64,000 bases of DNA from Clostridia bacterium (GTDB lineage: Bacteria > Bacillota > Clostridia > Christensenellales > CAG-138): positions 22,909 to 86,908 of the forward strand of contig JAFPWD010000001.1 of the NCBI GenBank assembly GCA_017395105.1. The letters are read 5' to 3'. This document shows positions 1 to 7,421 of the stretch, one piece after another. Within the stretch, counting starts at the first letter, position 1; every line of letters begins with the position of its first letter. The translations under genes and the position numbers were made by a program. The notes under the pieces were generated by a model. That model saw nothing but the letters and a program-made list of their open reading frames with translations, was not told where the DNA came from and did no database searches.

Positions 1-66
1 GACACGACCTATAGGATTCGCGACGGCGTGCTGTATGAGGAAACGAATAAGCCGAGCGAAGAATAA
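1..66 (+). CDS. C-terminal end of a probable ABC transporter ATP-binding protein (partial)
   Basis: The first 21 codons read in frame to a TAA and end in DTTYRIRDGVLYEE followed by a short charged tail. An 'R-I-R-D-G' strand close to the C-terminus is typical of LolD/MacB-type ABC ATPases, where it follows the H-loop region. Only this tail is present, so the assignment rests on a short motif and is tentative. A hairpin terminator follows 34 nt downstream. Confidence 0.35.
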   Translation, partial: DTTYRIRDGVLYEETNKPSEE

Positions 67-99
67 GCACCGACAACTTAATTTATGGCAATAAAATAT

Positions 100-135
100 C
101 CGAGGATACGGGCGATATCCTCGGATTTGTTATGC
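100..135. terminator. Bidirectional terminator hairpin
   Basis: A 9-bp perfect stem (CCGAGGATA at 100-108 with TATCCTCGG at 116-124) has a 7-nt loop. It is preceded by an A-rich run and followed by a T-rich run, so it can serve the convergent genes on both sides. Confidence 0.7.
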
Positions 136-142
136 TTTTAAC

Positions 143-946
143 TTATTTCTCGGGCGCGGCAACGAGGAAGCACATATCGTTCAGCTCGCCGCTCTCCTCA
201 TCGAAGAAGTTGTAGAAGGTGAAGTTATAAAGGAACCTCTCGGCGGGGTAGATGCCGTAGCCGTCCTGATTATGGTCGGTGGTGTCGTAGGGATCGGCAA
301 CGATAACAACGTCGTCCTGCTCGGTCTCGGTGCCCATGGTGTCATATCCGATGAGAACCTGCCAATGTCCGCCCCAGTCGTTCCAGCCGATCATGATGGG
401 GTTGTTGTTTTTAAGGGTCTGCTTGATAAAATCGAAGGTGAAAACCTCGGAAACGTCCTCGCCTGCCTCGGCAACGTCGATCGCGGAATAGCACTTGAAG
501 CCGCCCACCTTATTGAAGATCTCCACCATTTCGCTGAGGGAGGTCGCGCCGGGCTTGAGGCCCTGGGGACGGAGCTCGCCGAGGCTCTCCTCGGTGTACT
601 CGCCGCGCGCACCGAAATGCTCAAGCACCATCAGCGCGCTTGCAACGCCGCAGCTCCACTCGCTGGACTGCTGGATGGTCTTGAAATTCGGGATGATGGT
701 CAGCGAATCGGTGGATTTCATGTTGTAGAAGTCGGGGTGAACGAAGTAGGGGCTCTTCTCGTGGTCGCCGTCGCGCTCAACGCTGTCCGCACCGTCCTCG
801 GCGGAGAGGTCGGCCTTGTCGTCAAACTTCATGGTGTCGGTGTAGTTCTCCTTCGCGGCCTCGGACTGATTCTCCTTGGCGGCGGGGGCGCAGGCTGCGG
901 TGAACAGCAGAGCGGATGCGAGCAGGGAAACGATGAGTCTTTTCAT
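143..946 (-). CDS. Lipoprotein with C39-like (papain-fold) cysteine peptidase domain
   Basis: The 267-residue protein has a lipoprotein signal peptide with lipobox FTAAC (Cys19) and a charged linker of about 70 residues. A C39-like domain follows. The putative catalytic Cys99 lies in SSEWSCGVAS, just after the QQ that would supply the oxyanion glutamine. His194 lies in GGHWQVLIGYD and Asp218 in VADPYD. The family comprises surface peptidases, often of unknown substrate. The protein is expected on the outer face of the membrane. A minus-strand promoter lies at 1023-1052 and AAGGAG lies upstream of the ATG. A second C39-like domain, carrying a dockerin, occurs at 42235-43926. Catalytic activity is inferred from the conserved Cys/His/Asp pattern. 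Confidence 0.75.
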   Translation of the reverse strand: MKRLIVSLLASALLFTAACAPAAKENQSEAAKENYTDTMKFDDKADLSAEDGADSVERDGDHEKSPYFVHPDFYNMKSTDSLTIIPNFKTIQQSSEWSCGVASALMVLEHFGARGEYTEESLGELRPQGLKPGATSLSEMVEIFNKVGGFKCYSAIDVAEAGEDVSEVFTFDFIKQTLKNNNPIMIGWNDWGGHWQVLIGYDTMGTETEQDDVVIVADPYDTTDHNQDGYGIYPAERFLYNFTFYNFFDEESGELNDMCFLVAAPEK

Positions 947-1022
947 TTTTCGATTGGGTTCTCCTTTGGATTTAGAATTGCTCGGCCTTCATTGGCGAAT
1001 GCCTATAAAAAAGCCGAAATGG

Positions 1023-1052
1023 TTTATAACATAAAACCCCGGAAAAAGTCAA
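1023..1052 (-). promoter_or_regulatory. Sigma-A promoter of the C39-like lipoprotein gene
   Basis: On the minus strand, TTGACT (1052-1047) and TATAAA (1028-1023) are separated by 18 nt. The predicted start is near 1016, giving a leader of about 70 nt. Confidence 0.6.
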
Positions 1053-1137
1053 TTGATTTTGGCGCATTTTGCGGTTATATTTGTTTTTGCGCGGAAAAAT
1101 CGCCGCTTCGAGCTTTTTAAAACCGCCTTGCCGCGCT

Positions 1138-1166
1138 TTGACAGTTCTCCCGCGCCGTGCTATAAT
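1138..1166 (+). promoter_or_regulatory. Consensus sigma-A promoter of the CLC gene
   Basis: TTGACA (1138-1143), a 17-nt spacer and TATAAT (1161-1166) match the consensus perfectly. The predicted transcription start is about 1173. Confidence 0.85.
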
Positions 1167-1172
1167 CCGCTT

Positions 1173-1241
1173 ATGAAATGAGCGGATAGCCGAGGATGGC
1201 TCTACACATTTCATTAAAAACAGTTCAGCGGTCGCTTGAAC
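1173..1241 (+). promoter_or_regulatory. Structured 5' leader of the CLC gene, possible regulatory RNA
   Basis: The predicted transcript begins with ATGAAATG (1173-1180), which pairs perfectly with CATTTCAT (1207-1214). Inside this stem lie AGC/GCU pairing and the segment GGATGGCTCTAC. A second hairpin follows (GTTCAGCG at 1223-1230 with CGCTTGAAC at 1233-1241). Short elements (AUGAG, and GAUGG plus UCUAC) recall both halves of the fluoride aptamer pseudoknot, but a normal P1/P2 arrangement cannot be drawn. It is annotated only as a structured leader. Confidence 0.4.
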
Positions 1242-1260
1242 GAAAAACGGGTGAGTTGCA

Positions 1261-2532
1261 TTGAAAAAATCGTTTGCCGAATTCAAACGCTGGAGCTTGG
1301 CGTTTCTGAAATGGACGGGGCTTGCGCTGCTTGTTGGCGCTGTTTGCGGCCTTATCGGAACTGCCTTTCATTATTCCATCCATATCGCGGGGGAAGTGCG
1401 CGAAGCCAATTCGTGGCTGATATTTCTTCTGCCTGTCGGCGGCGCGGCGATAGTGCTGATCTATTCGCTGATGAAGCAGCAGATAACGCTCGGAACCGAT
1501 CTTTTATTCCACTCCATCCACGGCAAAAAGCCCGTTCCGTTCGTGATGGCGCCGCTCATCTATATTGGAACCTTTATAACACATCTGTTCGGCGGCTCTG
1601 CGGGTCGCGAGGGGGCTGCGCTTCAGCTCGGCGGAAGCATGGGCAGCAGCATCGGCGTTTTTTTGAAGCTTAAAAAGGAGGAGAGCCGCACTCTGGCGCT
1701 GATGGGCATGGGTGCGCTGTTTTCCGCGCTCTTCGGAACGCCCCTCGCCGCCGCGCTCTTCGTTATGGAGGTGCTTGCGCTCGGGCACATGGTCTATTCA
1801 AGCTTCGCACCCTGCCTTATCGCAAGTCTTGCGGCATACGGCGTTTCGCTGCTGCTCGGCGTTTCGGGCGAAAGCTTTGCGCTTGCTTCGTTGCCCGCGT
1901 TCGGTGCGGTGCCGCTGCTTCAATCAGCCGCGCTCGCGATCGCTTGCGCGATCCTGTCCGTTGCCTTCTGCAAGCTGATGCACCTATCCCATAAATCGGC
2001 GGCAAAATACCTGAAAAATCCTTATTTAAGAGCAGTTTTGGGCGGCGCAGTGATCGTGCTTATGACCCTCGCAGTCGGCACGCGCGATTATAACGGCGCG
2101 GGCGGGCAGGTTATCAAGCGCGCGATAGAGCAGGGGCAGGCGCGGCCTTGGGATTTTGCGCTGAAATTCATCTTCACCGCCATAACGCTCGCCTCGGGCT
2201 TCAAGGGCGGCGAGATCGTGCCAACCTTCTTCGTGGGCGCGGCGTTCGGCTGTACCGTCGGCCCCATTATTGGCATGGATGCGGGCTTTGCGGCGGCGCT
2301 TGCGCTGATCGCCCTCTTCTGCGGCAACACGAACTGCCCCATCGCTTCCATCCTTCTTGCCTTGGAGCTTTTCGGCGGCAAGGGGCTGCCGTTCTTCGCG
2401 CTCGCCTGCGCGATAACCTATATGCTTTCGGGAAATATCAGCCTCTACCATAACCAGCTTATTGCAAACAAGGGTCTCAAGCTCGGCAGCCTGATACTGC
2501 CTGAGAGCGGGGAAGAACCGATTTCGAAGTGA
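1261..2532 (+). CDS. CLC-type anion transporter, CLC-F-like (probable fluoride/proton antiporter)
   Basis: A 423-residue polytopic membrane protein with a TTG start and GGGTGAG upstream. Recognisable CLC motifs are GGSAGREGA (about residues 111-119) and KGGEIVPTFFVGAAFG (about 316-331). The segment MAPLIYIGTFITHLFGGSAG closely follows the pattern of the CLC-F subfamily, which exports fluoride. The usual chloride-channel GSGIP motif is absent and GTD stands near that position, also as expected for CLC-F. Fluoride specificity is inferred from this resemblance, and chloride transport cannot be excluded. The gene has its own consensus promoter and a structured leader. A HipA-like fragment follows 28 nt downstream. 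Confidence 0.8.
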   Translation: MKKSFAEFKRWSLAFLKWTGLALLVGAVCGLIGTAFHYSIHIAGEVREANSWLIFLLPVGGAAIVLIYSLMKQQITLGTDLLFHSIHGKKPVPFVMAPLIYIGTFITHLFGGSAGREGAALQLGGSMGSSIGVFLKLKKEESRTLALMGMGALFSALFGTPLAAALFVMEVLALGHMVYSSFAPCLIASLAAYGVSLLLGVSGESFALASLPAFGAVPLLQSAALAIACAILSVAFCKLMHLSHKSAAKYLKNPYLRAVLGGAVIVLMTLAVGTRDYNGAGGQVIKRAIEQGQARPWDFALKFIFTAITLASGFKGGEIVPTFFVGAAFGCTVGPIIGMDAGFAAALALIALFCGNTNCPIASILLALELFGGKGLPFFALACAITYMLSGNISLYHNQLIANKGLKLGSLILPESGEEPISK

Positions 2533-2560
2533 GCATGACTGCCGCAAAGGGGTGGAGCGG

Positions 2561-3139
2561 ATGCGCGCCATAGTGCGTGCGGTCGGCCTTTTTGAAACAC
2601 AAATTCGCAGCGAACGATATGAAGCCGAAGGCAACGACGTGTTAGGAGAGAACGACGATTACGGCGACTGCTTCGATGCGATAAACGCCCTATCGCCAAA
2701 GCTTGCCGAGCAATATCTCAGGATAATTTGGCTCGACACGATCTGCTGCAGCATGGACCGCCACACCGAAAACTTCGGCTTTCTGCGCGATATCCGTACA
2801 GGCGAGATCGTTTCGATGGCTCCGAACTACGATAACAATATCGCGCTCATCTCCCGCGGATACCCAAGCGGCACGAGCCGCGAGCATGACGGCATTATCC
2901 GCTTCTTCCGAGAGTTCGTGCAGAGCAATGAAACCGCAAAAACCATGCTCAAGGAAATGGAGCTGCCGACCATCACGGAGGAAATGCTCGACGAGTGCTT
3001 CGATGAAATACCCATTGAAGCGGATCGTGATTTCATTAAAGCCTTCATCTTGAACGGACAGAGTGCGGTAAGAAGCATTATCGATGAAGATATTACCGAG
3101 AGCGAGGATGAGGAAAGCGGATTCGGGCTGATGCTGTAG
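2561..3139 (+). pseudogene. HipA-like kinase C-terminal fragment
   Basis: The 192 residues show the core of the HipA C-terminal kinase domain: DRHTENFGFLRD (catalytic-loop type) and APNYDNNIAL (DFG-like metal-binding element). The N-terminal lobe with the nucleotide-binding loop, normally about 100 or more residues, is missing, because the frame begins directly after the CLC stop codon. AAAGGGG sits 8 nt before the ATG at 2561; an in-frame GTG at 2552 overlaps this site. The piece is probably a decayed or truncated HipA-domain gene. A small stand-alone protein is the alternative. No HipB-like partner is adjacent. Confidence 0.55.
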
Positions 3140-3184
3140 AAGCGAAGACTGCGTTGGTTTATGAAATCATATCGCCCCGCATGC

Positions 3185-3213
3185 TTGCAATTTTGCGTAT
3201 AAAATGCTATAAT
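3185..3213 (+). promoter_or_regulatory. Promoter of the queuosine-precursor transporter operon
   Basis: TTGCAA (3185-3190), a 17-nt spacer and TATAAT (3208-3213). The predicted start is near 3220, at the base of a small GCGC/GCGC hairpin, about 18 nt before the riboswitch. Confidence 0.75.
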
Positions 3214-3237
3214 CCTACCTGCGCTTGGCGCAAAAAC

Positions 3238-3274
3238 GGGTGTCTCTTGAAAACCACCCCAAAAAAACAAGGAG
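3238..3274 (+). promoter_or_regulatory. preQ1-I riboswitch
   Basis: All parts of a class I preQ1 aptamer are visible. P1 is GGGTG (3238-3242) with CACCC (3255-3259). The loop is 12 nt long, as in the Bacillus subtilis queC aptamer, and ends in a C just before the P1 3' strand, the position that recognises preQ1. An A-rich tail (3261-3267) follows. The pseudoknot helix P2 is CTTG in the loop (3246-3249) with CAAG in the tail (3268-3271). P2 overlaps the ribosome binding site AAGGAG (3269-3274), so ligand binding would block translation. The downstream gene encodes a queuosine-precursor transporter, which fits this ligand. Confidence 0.85.
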
Positions 3275-3284
3275 CAATTTAATA

Positions 3285-4010
3285 ATGAAAACCATTTCCT
3301 CTTTCCGCAGAATGGTGCGCGAAGTGCCGCCCATCGTTGCCGCTCTGATGATCCTCTCCGTTGTGGGGATGAATCTGCTTGCGAATAAAAGCATCGACAC
3401 GGGGCTGAGCTGGCTCGCGCTCGACTGCGGCATTCTTTTTTCATGGCTTGCCTATCTTTCCATGGATATTCTTACGCATTGCTGCGGACCGAAGGTTTCC
3501 TCCGCAATGTCGGTCATGGCGCTGCTTCTGAACCTCTTCATGGTGCTTATTTTCTTCATAGCAAGCCGCATACCGGGCGTTTGGGGCGAAAGCTTCGTTG
3601 AGGGCAGCGAGGGCGTTATAAATACCGCGCTTGACCGCACCTTCGGCGGCACCTGGTACATCCTGCTCGGCAGCTCCATCGCGTTTCTTGTCTCCGCATT
3701 TATAAACAGCTTTTTAAACTATGGAATAGGAAAATTTTTCAAAAAGGAGCTTAATTTCGGCGAATTCGCCGTGCGTTCCTATGTTTCCACCTTCGTTGCG
3801 CAGTTTGCGGACAACATGATCTTCGCGCTGCTCGTAAGCAAGGTCTTTTTCGGATGGAGCCTGCTCCAATGCTTCACCTGCGCGCTGACGGGCGCGGTGC
3901 TGGAGCTTGTGTTCGAGGTCGTTTTCTCGCCCGTGGGTTACCGCATCTCCAAACGCATGATGCGTGAAAGGATAAATAATGCAATAGAAGAAACGGAGCA
4001 ATGGGCATGA
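3285..4010 (+). CDS. Queuosine precursor transporter (VUT/YhhQ family)
   Basis: The 241-residue membrane protein has about six hydrophobic segments. The family core is visible in LGSSIAFLVSAFINSFLNYG and VRSYVSTFVAQFADNMIF, matching the Vut_1/YhhQ family that imports queuine or preQ1-type precursors for tRNA modification. The ATG at 3285 is chosen because AAGGAG lies 10 nt upstream; a longer in-frame start at 3225 lies inside the riboswitch leader. The stop overlaps the start of the next gene (ATGA), so the two are translationally coupled. Regulation by preQ1 is indicated by the riboswitch at 3238-3274. Confidence 0.85.
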   Translation: MKTISSFRRMVREVPPIVAALMILSVVGMNLLANKSIDTGLSWLALDCGILFSWLAYLSMDILTHCCGPKVSSAMSVMALLLNLFMVLIFFIASRIPGVWGESFVEGSEGVINTALDRTFGGTWYILLGSSIAFLVSAFINSFLNYGIGKFFKKELNFGEFAVRSYVSTFVAQFADNMIFALLVSKVFFGWSLLQCFTCALTGAVLELVFEVVFSPVGYRISKRMMRERINNAIEETEQWA

Positions 4011-4654
4011 AAATAGTTATAAGCGGAACGGGCAGGGGAATAGGCAAGGCCATCGCCGAAAGGTTTATTGCGGCGGGCGATACCGTTTTCGGCTTCGACA
4101 CGCGGGAAAGCGCGATAGAGCATCCAAGCTACCGCCATTTTGTTTTCGACATCGTTCGTGACGAGCTGTCCGAGCCGATCGAGCCGGATATCCTTATAAA
4201 CAACGCCGGCACGCTCGAGGAAAAGGACGCGCTTTCGGTCAATCTTGAAGGGAACATCCGCTTTACGGAGCTTTTCAAGAACGGCGCGAATCTGCGCTCG
4301 GTGCTGTTCATCGCCTCGGCTTCGGCGCGAAACGGCGCGGAATTTCCGTACTACGTCGCTTCCAAGGCCGGAATAGTCGGCTATATGAAGAATCTTGCGC
4401 TCACTCTTTCAAAGCGCGGCATAACGGTGAACAGCATCTCCCCGGGCGGCGTTATCACCGAATCAAACGCGCATATCCTCGAAAGCGAAAGCCTGTATGC
4501 GGCGGTTTTGAATGAAACGCTGCTCAATAAATGGGCGCAGCCCGAGGAGGTTGCCGAGCTTGCGTATTATCTTACAAAGGTGAACCGCTCGATCACGGGC
4601 GAGGATATTTTGATCGACAACGGCGAGATGCTCAAATCGAATTTCATTTGGTGA
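4007..4654 (+). CDS. Short-chain dehydrogenase/reductase (SDR)
   Basis: 215 residues, somewhat shorter than classical SDRs (about 250). The Rossmann glycine motif SGTGRGIG is at residues 5-12. NNAG, the catalytic serine in IASASA, the YYVASK active site and the post-catalytic SPGG turn are all present, so the enzyme should be active with NAD(P)H. The substrate is unknown. The ATG at 4007 overlaps the upstream stop by four bases and has GGAG 8 nt before it; the ATG six bases earlier is too close to that site. Because it shares the preQ1-controlled transcript, a link to queuosine-related metabolism is possible but unproven. Confidence 0.8.
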   Translation: MKIVISGTGRGIGKAIAERFIAAGDTVFGFDTRESAIEHPSYRHFVFDIVRDELSEPIEPDILINNAGTLEEKDALSVNLEGNIRFTELFKNGANLRSVLFIASASARNGAEFPYYVASKAGIVGYMKNLALTLSKRGITVNSISPGGVITESNAHILESESLYAAVLNETLLNKWAQPEEVAELAYYLTKVNRSITGEDILIDNGEMLKSNFIW

Positions 4655-4672
4655 AGCGCTGGGAAAAGATAA

Positions 4673-4701
4673 TTGACAGCCCGCAGATTTTTCAATATAA
4701 T
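4673..4701 (+). promoter_or_regulatory. Consensus sigma-A promoter of the barnase-barstar operon
   Basis: TTGACA (4673-4678), a 17-nt spacer and TATAAT (4696-4701), a perfect match. The predicted start is near 4708, leaving a leader of about 100 nt. Confidence 0.85.
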
Positions 4702-4722
4702 TAAACTGAATTAATATGCGAA

Positions 4723-4761
4723 CGGCGCGGGTTCTTCGTTCAAATCGACCGAACCGCGCCG
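4723..4761 (+). promoter_or_regulatory. Leader hairpin upstream of barnase
   Basis: CGGCGCGGGTTC (4723-4734) pairs with GAACCGCGCCG (4751-4761) with one bulged G. It lies just after the predicted transcription start and has no U-run, so it is more likely a leader structure than a terminator. Confidence 0.45.
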
Positions 4762-4807
4762 AAATCCGTTATAATAAATGTAACAAAATCCATCGGAGGA
4801 AAGAGAA

Positions 4808-5446
4808 ATGCGCCATAAAAGGCTATTCGCGCTTCTGCTCGCCGTGCTTGCCGCGCTCGGCTTCATCGGCTGCGGAGGTGGCGGCAAAACGGGCGAGATC
4901 GTGCTCAATACGACCGCGCCCACGGCGGAGGCAACGGCGTTCCTTCCCACGGCGGCGAACGATGAAAAGCTGACCGCCGCACCGACCGAGGTGGCGACGA
5001 GCGTTCCCACGGATGCGCCCACGGCAACGCCCAAGCCCACGGCAACGCCCAAGCCCACGGCAACGCCCAAGCCGACCGTGACCGAGCCGCCGGTATCCGA
5101 GGACGGCATCTACGACAGCAAGCATGAGGTGGCGCTCTATATCCACCTTTACGGGCATCTGCCGAGCAACTACATCACCAAGAAGGATGCGCAGGCGCTT
5201 GGTTGGAGCGGCGGAAGCCTCGAACCCTATGCGCCGGGCAAGTGCATCGGCGGCGACTATTTCGGTAACTACGAGGGGCTTCTGCCGAGGAAAAACGGGC
5301 GCAAATACACCGAATGCGATATCGGAACGCTTGGAAAGAACGGGCGCGGCAGCAAACGCATAGTTTTTTCAAACGACGGACTGATCTATTATACTTCGGA
5401 TCACTATGAGCATTTCACCCTGCTCTATGGGGAGGCAAACGGATGA
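4808..5446 (+). CDS. Lipoprotein-anchored barnase-type guanyl-specific ribonuclease
   Basis: 212 residues: a lipoprotein signal peptide (Cys22 after FIG), a Thr/Pro/Ala linker with three identical TATPKP-type repeats (about 68-92), then a complete barnase domain from about residue 107. The match to Bacillus amyloliquefaciens barnase is close (LPSNYITKKDAQALGW, APGKCIGGDYF). The catalytic residues are kept: Glu169 (barnase Glu73), Arg180 and Arg184 (Arg83, Arg87) and His199 (His102). It should cleave single-stranded RNA after G. The next gene is barstar, overlapping by four bases, so toxin and inhibitor are co-translated. Unlike free barnase, this one should be tethered to the outer membrane face. 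Its role (nutrient RNA use, or attack on competitors or phage) is not visible here. Confidence 0.9.
   Translation: MRHKRLFALLLAVLAALGFIGCGGGGKTGEIVLNTTAPTAEATAFLPTAANDEKLTAAPTEVATSVPTDAPTATPKPTATPKPTATPKPTVTEPPVSEDGIYDSKHEVALYIHLYGHLPSNYITKKDAQALGWSGGSLEPYAPGKCIGGDYFGNYEGLLPRKNGRKYTECDIGTLGKNGRGSKRIVFSNDGLIYYTSDHYEHFTLLYGEANG
5021..5074 (+). repeat. Three tandem 18-bp repeats in the barnase linker
   Basis: Three nearly perfect copies of ACGGCAACGCCCAAGCCC encode the TATPKP linker units. The copy number could vary by slippage without shifting the frame. Confidence 0.9.
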
Positions 5447-5727
5447 GAATAGTTTTTTTGGACGGAAACAGGATAGCTTCGGCTCGGGATATGCACGAGG
5501 AATTTGCCCGTGCGCTCGAATTTCCCGAGTGGTACGGCAATAATCTGGATGCGCTCCACGATATGCTGACAGAGGGAACGGAAGAGATCGGCGTTATCCT
5601 TGTGAACACAGATAAGCTTTCCACCACCCTCGGCGGGCGCTGGACGGCGATGCTTCGCCTGCTCGTGGATATGAAGCGCGAGCGCAGGGGCTTCCATGTT
5701 ATGATGGAGCCTTTTGCGGGGGAATGA
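5443..5727 (+). CDS. Barstar-family ribonuclease inhibitor
   Basis: 94 residues, the usual barstar size (about 90). The family signature EFPEWYGNNLDALHDML (about 26-42) contains the Tyr/Asn/Asp-Ala-Leu helix that plugs the barnase active site, and a Leu-Ser-Thr-Thr segment follows. No signal peptide is present, so the inhibitor is cytoplasmic and protects against barnase before or during export. It overlaps the barnase gene by ATGA. A long inverted repeat lies downstream at 5764-5809. Confidence 0.88.
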   Translation: MRIVFLDGNRIASARDMHEEFARALEFPEWYGNNLDALHDMLTEGTEEIGVILVNTDKLSTTLGGRWTAMLRLLVDMKRERRGFHVMMEPFAGE

Positions 5728-5763
5728 GGACAAATTCCTTGGCATTGTATTGATGAGCAAACC

Positions 5764-5809
5764 GAATTCGGGCAAAAACGCAAAAAACTGCGCAAAACAG
5801 CCCGAATTC
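5764..5809 (+). terminator. Inverted repeat downstream of barstar, probable terminator
   Basis: GAATTCGGGC (5764-5773) pairs with GCCCGAATTC (5800-5809), and an inner CGCA/TGCG hairpin (5779-5792) sits inside. The tail is only moderately T-rich, so termination efficiency is uncertain. Confidence 0.5.
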
Positions 5810-5901
5810 TCATTTTCCGGGAGTGATTTTCGGTCTTTGGGGTGGTGTTTTTCGCCTCGGTTATGTAGAATGGCGGCATCAAAGGCAAGGAGGAAACAAA
5901 A

Positions 5902-7062
5902 ATGCCGACAAAATCAATGGGTCAATTCATGGCCGCTTTAAGAAAGGCAAACGGCCTAACTCAGCAGGACGTTGCCGACAGGCTGAACGTTTCAAACAAG
6001 GCGGTGAGCCGCTGGGAGAGGGACGAGACCGCGCCCGATATCTCGCTGCTTCCCGCCATCGCGGAGATGTTCGGCGTTAGCTGCGACGAGCTCATCAGGG
6101 GCGAAAGGAATATGGACGATCAGCCCCGCTCAGAGGGAGCGAAAACGCGCACCGAAAAGCAGATAAAGTCGCTTATCAGCCGCGCGTCGGGCAAGTTTGA
6201 AACGCTTTCGATGATCGCGCTGCTGCTTGCAGCGGCGGGCTTTATAGCGATGATGGGTATATCCTACGGCGCATATCGCCCGCATATCGGCTTTGCCGTG
6301 ATGCTTCTTTTTGAAGCGGGCGCGGCAACGCTTGCGGCGATCGCATATAGATCGGCATTCCGTACCGTTGAAGATAACGAGCTGATGGAAAACGCCGATC
6401 CTGCGCTTTCGGAGGGCTTCCGCAATAACGCGGCAAAGCGCAGCTTCATCGTTTATTTTGCTGCGGCCTGCGCCGTACTTCTGTCGATCCCGCTCGCGGT
6501 GCTTTCGAACGGTTTCTCGGTGCTTGACTTCAATTATTATCTTCCGAACGCGCTTGCCGTTATCCTGATCCTCGTTATCGCATACCCCTTCCTTAAAAGG
6601 CTCTGCCTATCGCGCATGACGGGCAAAAAAGCGCAAAGCCGCAGCGAGGCGGATAGGGTCGTTTTCCGCATGAACCTAATCCAGATCGGCATGGTCGTGC
6701 TTTCGATACTGCTCGTTTTGATCTCGGTCTCGATACAGTCGGGAATAGCCATCGGCGGAGTGGCTGTAATGAGCCTTGCCGCTGCAAGCGCGGCGGTGTT
6801 CCTGGTATTTTTGATAAAATATCCGCAGTATAAAAAGCTTATCGTCCTAAACGGAGTCAGAAATCTGCTGCTTATGCTGTCGCCGATTCTGCTCGCCATG
6901 GCGGTCGGCGGAGTGTATGAGATGAATGAAAACGGAGTGTTCGTTGAAAACAGCTTTTATCTTCAATATGATAAGCTCGCCCCCGCGCTTGGTTATCTTC
7001 TCGCCGTTATCCTCGTTTTCCGCGCGCTTACAGCAAGAAAACGCAGGGATGACAGGGAATGA
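5902..7062 (+). CDS. XRE-family HTH protein with C-terminal multi-pass membrane domain
   Basis: The 386-residue protein starts with a Cro/C1-type helix-turn-helix (residues about 6-62: LTQQDVADRLNVSNKAVSRW, then PDISLLPAIAEMFGVSCDEL). About nine hydrophobic segments follow from residue 95 to the end. AAGGAGG precedes the ATG. This layout is common in Clostridia, where the membrane part is thought to sense an envelope or small-molecule signal; the ligand and targets are unknown. A broken pnuC piece begins directly after its stop codon. A smaller protein of similar design is at 39455-40156. Confidence 0.75.
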   Translation: MPTKSMGQFMAALRKANGLTQQDVADRLNVSNKAVSRWERDETAPDISLLPAIAEMFGVSCDELIRGERNMDDQPRSEGAKTRTEKQIKSLISRASGKFETLSMIALLLAAAGFIAMMGISYGAYRPHIGFAVMLLFEAGAATLAAIAYRSAFRTVEDNELMENADPALSEGFRNNAAKRSFIVYFAAACAVLLSIPLAVLSNGFSVLDFNYYLPNALAVILILVIAYPFLKRLCLSRMTGKKAQSRSEADRVVFRMNLIQIGMVVLSILLVLISVSIQSGIAIGGVAVMSLAAASAAVFLVFLIKYPQYKKLIVLNGVRNLLLMLSPILLAMAVGGVYEMNENGVFVENSFYLQYDKLAPALGYLLAVILVFRALTARKRRDDRE

Positions 7063-7285
7063 AGCGGCTTTGCCTCCGCGTACCTGACATTTCGAAGAAA
7101 CCCGTGGTTTTCCTTCGCCTACGCGCTGAACGACGTGATACTGATCGTGCTGTGGACTCTTGCAAGCCTTGAAAACGCTCGATATATCTCGGTCATCGTG
7201 TGCTTGGCGGTGTTTCCTTGTAAACGACGTGTATGCGTTCATAAGCTGGCTTAAAATGGAGCGGCGGCAGAGAGATGGTGGATGA
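7063..7285 (+). pseudogene. pnuC: Remnant of pnuC (nicotinamide riboside transporter)
   Basis: Read from directly after the previous stop, the DNA encodes a PnuC-like C-terminus: YLTFRRNPWFSFAYALND, then VILIVLWTLASLENARYI. After one extra base near 7216 it continues as LVNDVYAFISWLKMERRQ to a TGA at 7283-7285. The NDVY...SW...RRQ ending is characteristic of PnuC. The 5' two thirds are missing and there is at least one frameshift, so the gene is dead. The frameshift alone could be a sequencing error, but the 5' truncation could not. Confidence 0.75.
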
Positions 7286-7386
7286 AAACCGCGATTATTG
7301 CGGCAGGAGGCAGCGCGAAGGTTGAATAATAGCGCGTTTTATCCGAATATTATATGAAAAACACATGAAAAACGGGCAAAAAATGC

Positions 7387-7415
7387 TTGACAACGCTCCA
7401 AAATAATGATAACAT
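7387..7415 (+). promoter_or_regulatory. Promoter of rplU-prp-rpmA
   Basis: TTGACA (7387-7392), a 17-nt spacer and TAACAT (7410-7415). The predicted start is near 7422. Confidence 0.65.
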
Positions 7416-7421
7416 AGTTCT

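Noticed and set aside
1173-1260. Canonical fluoride riboswitch (crcB) before the CLC gene
   Set aside because: The conserved P1 with GGCGAUGG and the intervening P2 hairpin cannot be formed from the predicted transcript; only short fragments resemble it. It is kept as a structured leader instead.
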